The translations under genes and the position numbers were made by a program. From Lysobacterales bacterium UBA5700 (GTDB lineage: Bacteria; Pseudomonadota; Gammaproteobacteria; Xanthomonadales; Xanthomonadaceae): a DNA stretch of 7,882 nucleotides. The notes below the pieces were generated by a model. That model searched no databases. It saw only the letters and a program-made list of their open reading frames with translations, and was not told where the DNA came from. This document shows, piece after piece, positions 7,081-7,882 of this stretch (its first letter is position 1; the number at the start of each line of letters is the position of its first letter). The stretch covers positions 1,079-8,960 of the forward strand of contig DIHI01000047.1 of assembly GCA_002420085.1 (NCBI GenBank). The letters are read 5' to 3'.

Positions 7081-7119
7081 GTTTCGTGGTCCCCTCTGCC
7101 TCGAAACGACAGAGGGGAC
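7081..7119. repeat. Perfect 10-bp inverted repeat with pseudoknot potential
   Basis: GTCCCCTCTG (7089-7098) and its exact complement CAGAGGGGAC (7110-7119) flank an 11-nt loop (7099-7109). The loop contains CGAAAC (7102-7107), the exact reverse complement of GTTTCG just upstream (7081-7086), so an H-type pseudoknot can be drawn. It lies about 130 bp past the stop at 6960 and about 215 bp past the clpA stop on the other strand. No U-tract follows on either strand, so a classic intrinsic terminator is not supported. It may be a terminator remnant, an mRNA 3' stabiliser or a dispersed repeat. Confidence 0.55.
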
Positions 7120-7262
7120 AGTCGCGTCGTAGCGAGCATTCCAGCGCTGCCGGGCGCCGACGGACGCGGATCGAACGTGGGTTCGCTGGATGGCTTGCGC
7201 CTCGACCCGGGTGTTGCGGCCCGGCGGAGATCACGCCTGCCGATTCCGAACCCCAGCGCCTA

Positions 7263-7287
7263 CCCGTCGCCCGTCGCCCGTCGCCCG
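7263..7287. repeat. Heptanucleotide tandem repeat (CCCGTCG), about 3.6 copies
   Basis: Three perfect copies of CCCGTCG (7263-7283) and a partial fourth (7284-7287). It lies in non-coding DNA downstream of clpA and could vary in copy number by slippage. No function is evident. Confidence 0.8.
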
Positions 7288-7313
7288 ACCTCGCGATCGC
7301 CACTCGCTCCGCT

Positions 7314-7341
7314 GCCGTTCAAACCGTGCCGTTCAGACCGT
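7314..7341. repeat. 14-bp tandem duplication spanning the clpA stop codon
   Basis: GCCGTTCAAACCGT (7314-7327) and GCCGTTCAGACCGT (7328-7341) differ by one base. The second copy contains the clpA stop (7333-7335). The first carries an equivalent TGA, offset by 14 nt and therefore out of frame. It probably arose by a local duplication at the gene end. Confidence 0.75.
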
Positions 7342-7882
7342 GGCAGGCAGCAGTTTCTCGGGTTCCGGCCAGCTTTCGACCAGCAGTTCGTCGTTGCCGA
7401 TGGTGACCGCGACCCGACCACCAGCGATCAATTTTCCGAACAGCAGTTCGTCGGCCAGGGGGCGCTTGATCTTCTCCTGGATCACCCGCGCCATCGGACG
7501 TGCGCCCATGTGCTCGTCGAACCCATGGTCGGCCAGCCATTGCCTGGCCTCGGGCGAAACCGACAGGGTGACGGCCTTCTCGTGCAGTTGCGATTCCAAT
7601 TGAATGAGGAATTTGTCGACCACCCGCAGGATGTGTTCCATGCCCAGCGGTCGGAACTGGATGATCGCGTCGAGACGATTGCGGAACTCCGGGGTGAAGC
7701 TGCGGCGGACCACTTCCATCGCATCGGTGCTGTGGTCCTGGCGGGTGAAGCCGATGCTCCGGCGCGATGCCTGGGCGGCGCCGGCATTGCTGGTCATCAC
7801 CAGGATCACGTTCTTGAAGTTGGCCTCACGGCCGTTGGTGTCGGTCAGTGCGCCGCGATCCATGATCTGGAGCAGGATGTTG
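7333..7882 (-). CDS. clpA: ClpA, ATPase subunit of the ClpAP protease, C-terminal 183 codons (5' end outside window)
   Basis: AAA+ unfoldase that recognises and unfolds substrates and threads them into the ClpP peptidase in the cytoplasm. The visible part is the end of the second ATPase domain (D2). It opens with NILLQIMDRGALTDTNGR, then VILVMTSNAG (sensor 1), SIGFTRQD carrying the ClpP-docking tripeptide IGF (7747-7755; the E. coli protein has IGL), STDAME, FTPEFRNRLD (arginine-finger region) and GARPMARVIQ (sensor 2), and ends with LLPATV. It matches remembered E. coli ClpA along its whole length, with a somewhat different C-terminal tail. The frame is intact to the window edge; the full protein is usually about 750 residues, so about three quarters lies beyond it. 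clpS normally lies upstream of clpA, outside this window. Confidence 0.97.
   Translation of the reverse strand, partial: NILLQIMDRGALTDTNGREANFKNVILVMTSNAGAAQASRRSIGFTRQDHSTDAMEVVRRSFTPEFRNRLDAIIQFRPLGMEHILRVVDKFLIQLESQLHEKAVTLSVSPEARQWLADHGFDEHMGARPMARVIQEKIKRPLADELLFGKLIAGGRVAVTIGNDELLVESWPEPEKLLPATV

Larger units (their letters stand above)
6961..7332. other. Non-coding stretch between accessory operon and clpA
   Basis: 372 bp between two convergent genes. It holds a strong hairpin (7089-7119), a heptamer tandem repeat (7263-7287) and a 14-bp tandem duplication (7314-7341). Composition returns from intermediate to GC-rich across it. Overlapping open frames on both strands here have repetitive, arginine-rich translations without start signals and are not supported as genes. 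No tRNA or attachment-site duplication was found. Confidence 0.6.

Noticed and set aside
5320..7130. Mobile element with flanking direct repeats around the AT-rich segment
   Set aside because: I found no transposase, integrase, tRNA or matching direct repeats at the composition boundaries, so only atypical base composition is supported.
6902..7406. Overlapping frames of 120-137 codons on both strands between the accessory operon and clpA
   Set aside because: Arg- and Pro-rich low-complexity translations that run through the tandem repeats and into clpA antisense; no start signals.

Overview
The window is about 7.9 kb of mostly GC-rich DNA (one 60-base line inside the permease gene, 2041-2100, counts to 75% G+C). 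The C-terminal part of ClpA at the right edge reads like a gammaproteobacterial ClpA. Together with a large TonB-dependent receptor this suggests a GC-rich gammaproteobacterium, perhaps of the Xanthomonadales/Lysobacterales or a relative. That placement is inference; no rRNA or other taxonomic marker is present.

Left part (1-3066): a TonB-dependent outer-membrane receptor (minus strand, 3' end cut off by the window) and a GntP-type inner-membrane permease (plus strand) diverge from a 150-bp intergenic region. That region holds a strong inverted repeat at 1673-1697, a candidate operator. The pair could form an outer- plus inner-membrane uptake route for a small organic acid.

Middle (3067-4950): a large exported protein of the class C beta-lactamase / serine-hydrolase superfamily lies on the minus strand, convergent with the permease. 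A 33-bp gap filled by a hairpin separates them. Its fold landmarks and third active-site motif are readable, but the catalytic Ser-x-x-Lys and Tyr-x-Asn motifs are both replaced, so it looks like a pseudoenzyme. This is the most unusual observation in the window.

Right-middle (about 5330-6960): base composition drops sharply (5461-5520 counts to 33% G+C). Two plus-strand genes of unknown function sit here with good ribosome binding sites. One encodes a secreted, cysteine-paired, glycine-rich protein of 318 residues. The other encodes a membrane-anchored 166-residue protein. They are probably an accessory operon acting in the cell envelope. A near-consensus sigma-70-like promoter lies just upstream, and its -35 box coincides with an apparent but false upstream TTG start.

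Right edge (6961-7882): a 372-bp non-coding stretch with a perfect 10-bp hairpin that can also form a pseudoknot, a CCCGTCG heptamer array and a 14-bp tandem duplication over the clpA stop. It is followed by the C-terminal 183 codons of clpA on the minus strand. Several long reading frames opposite the real genes are GC-driven shadows and are not annotated.
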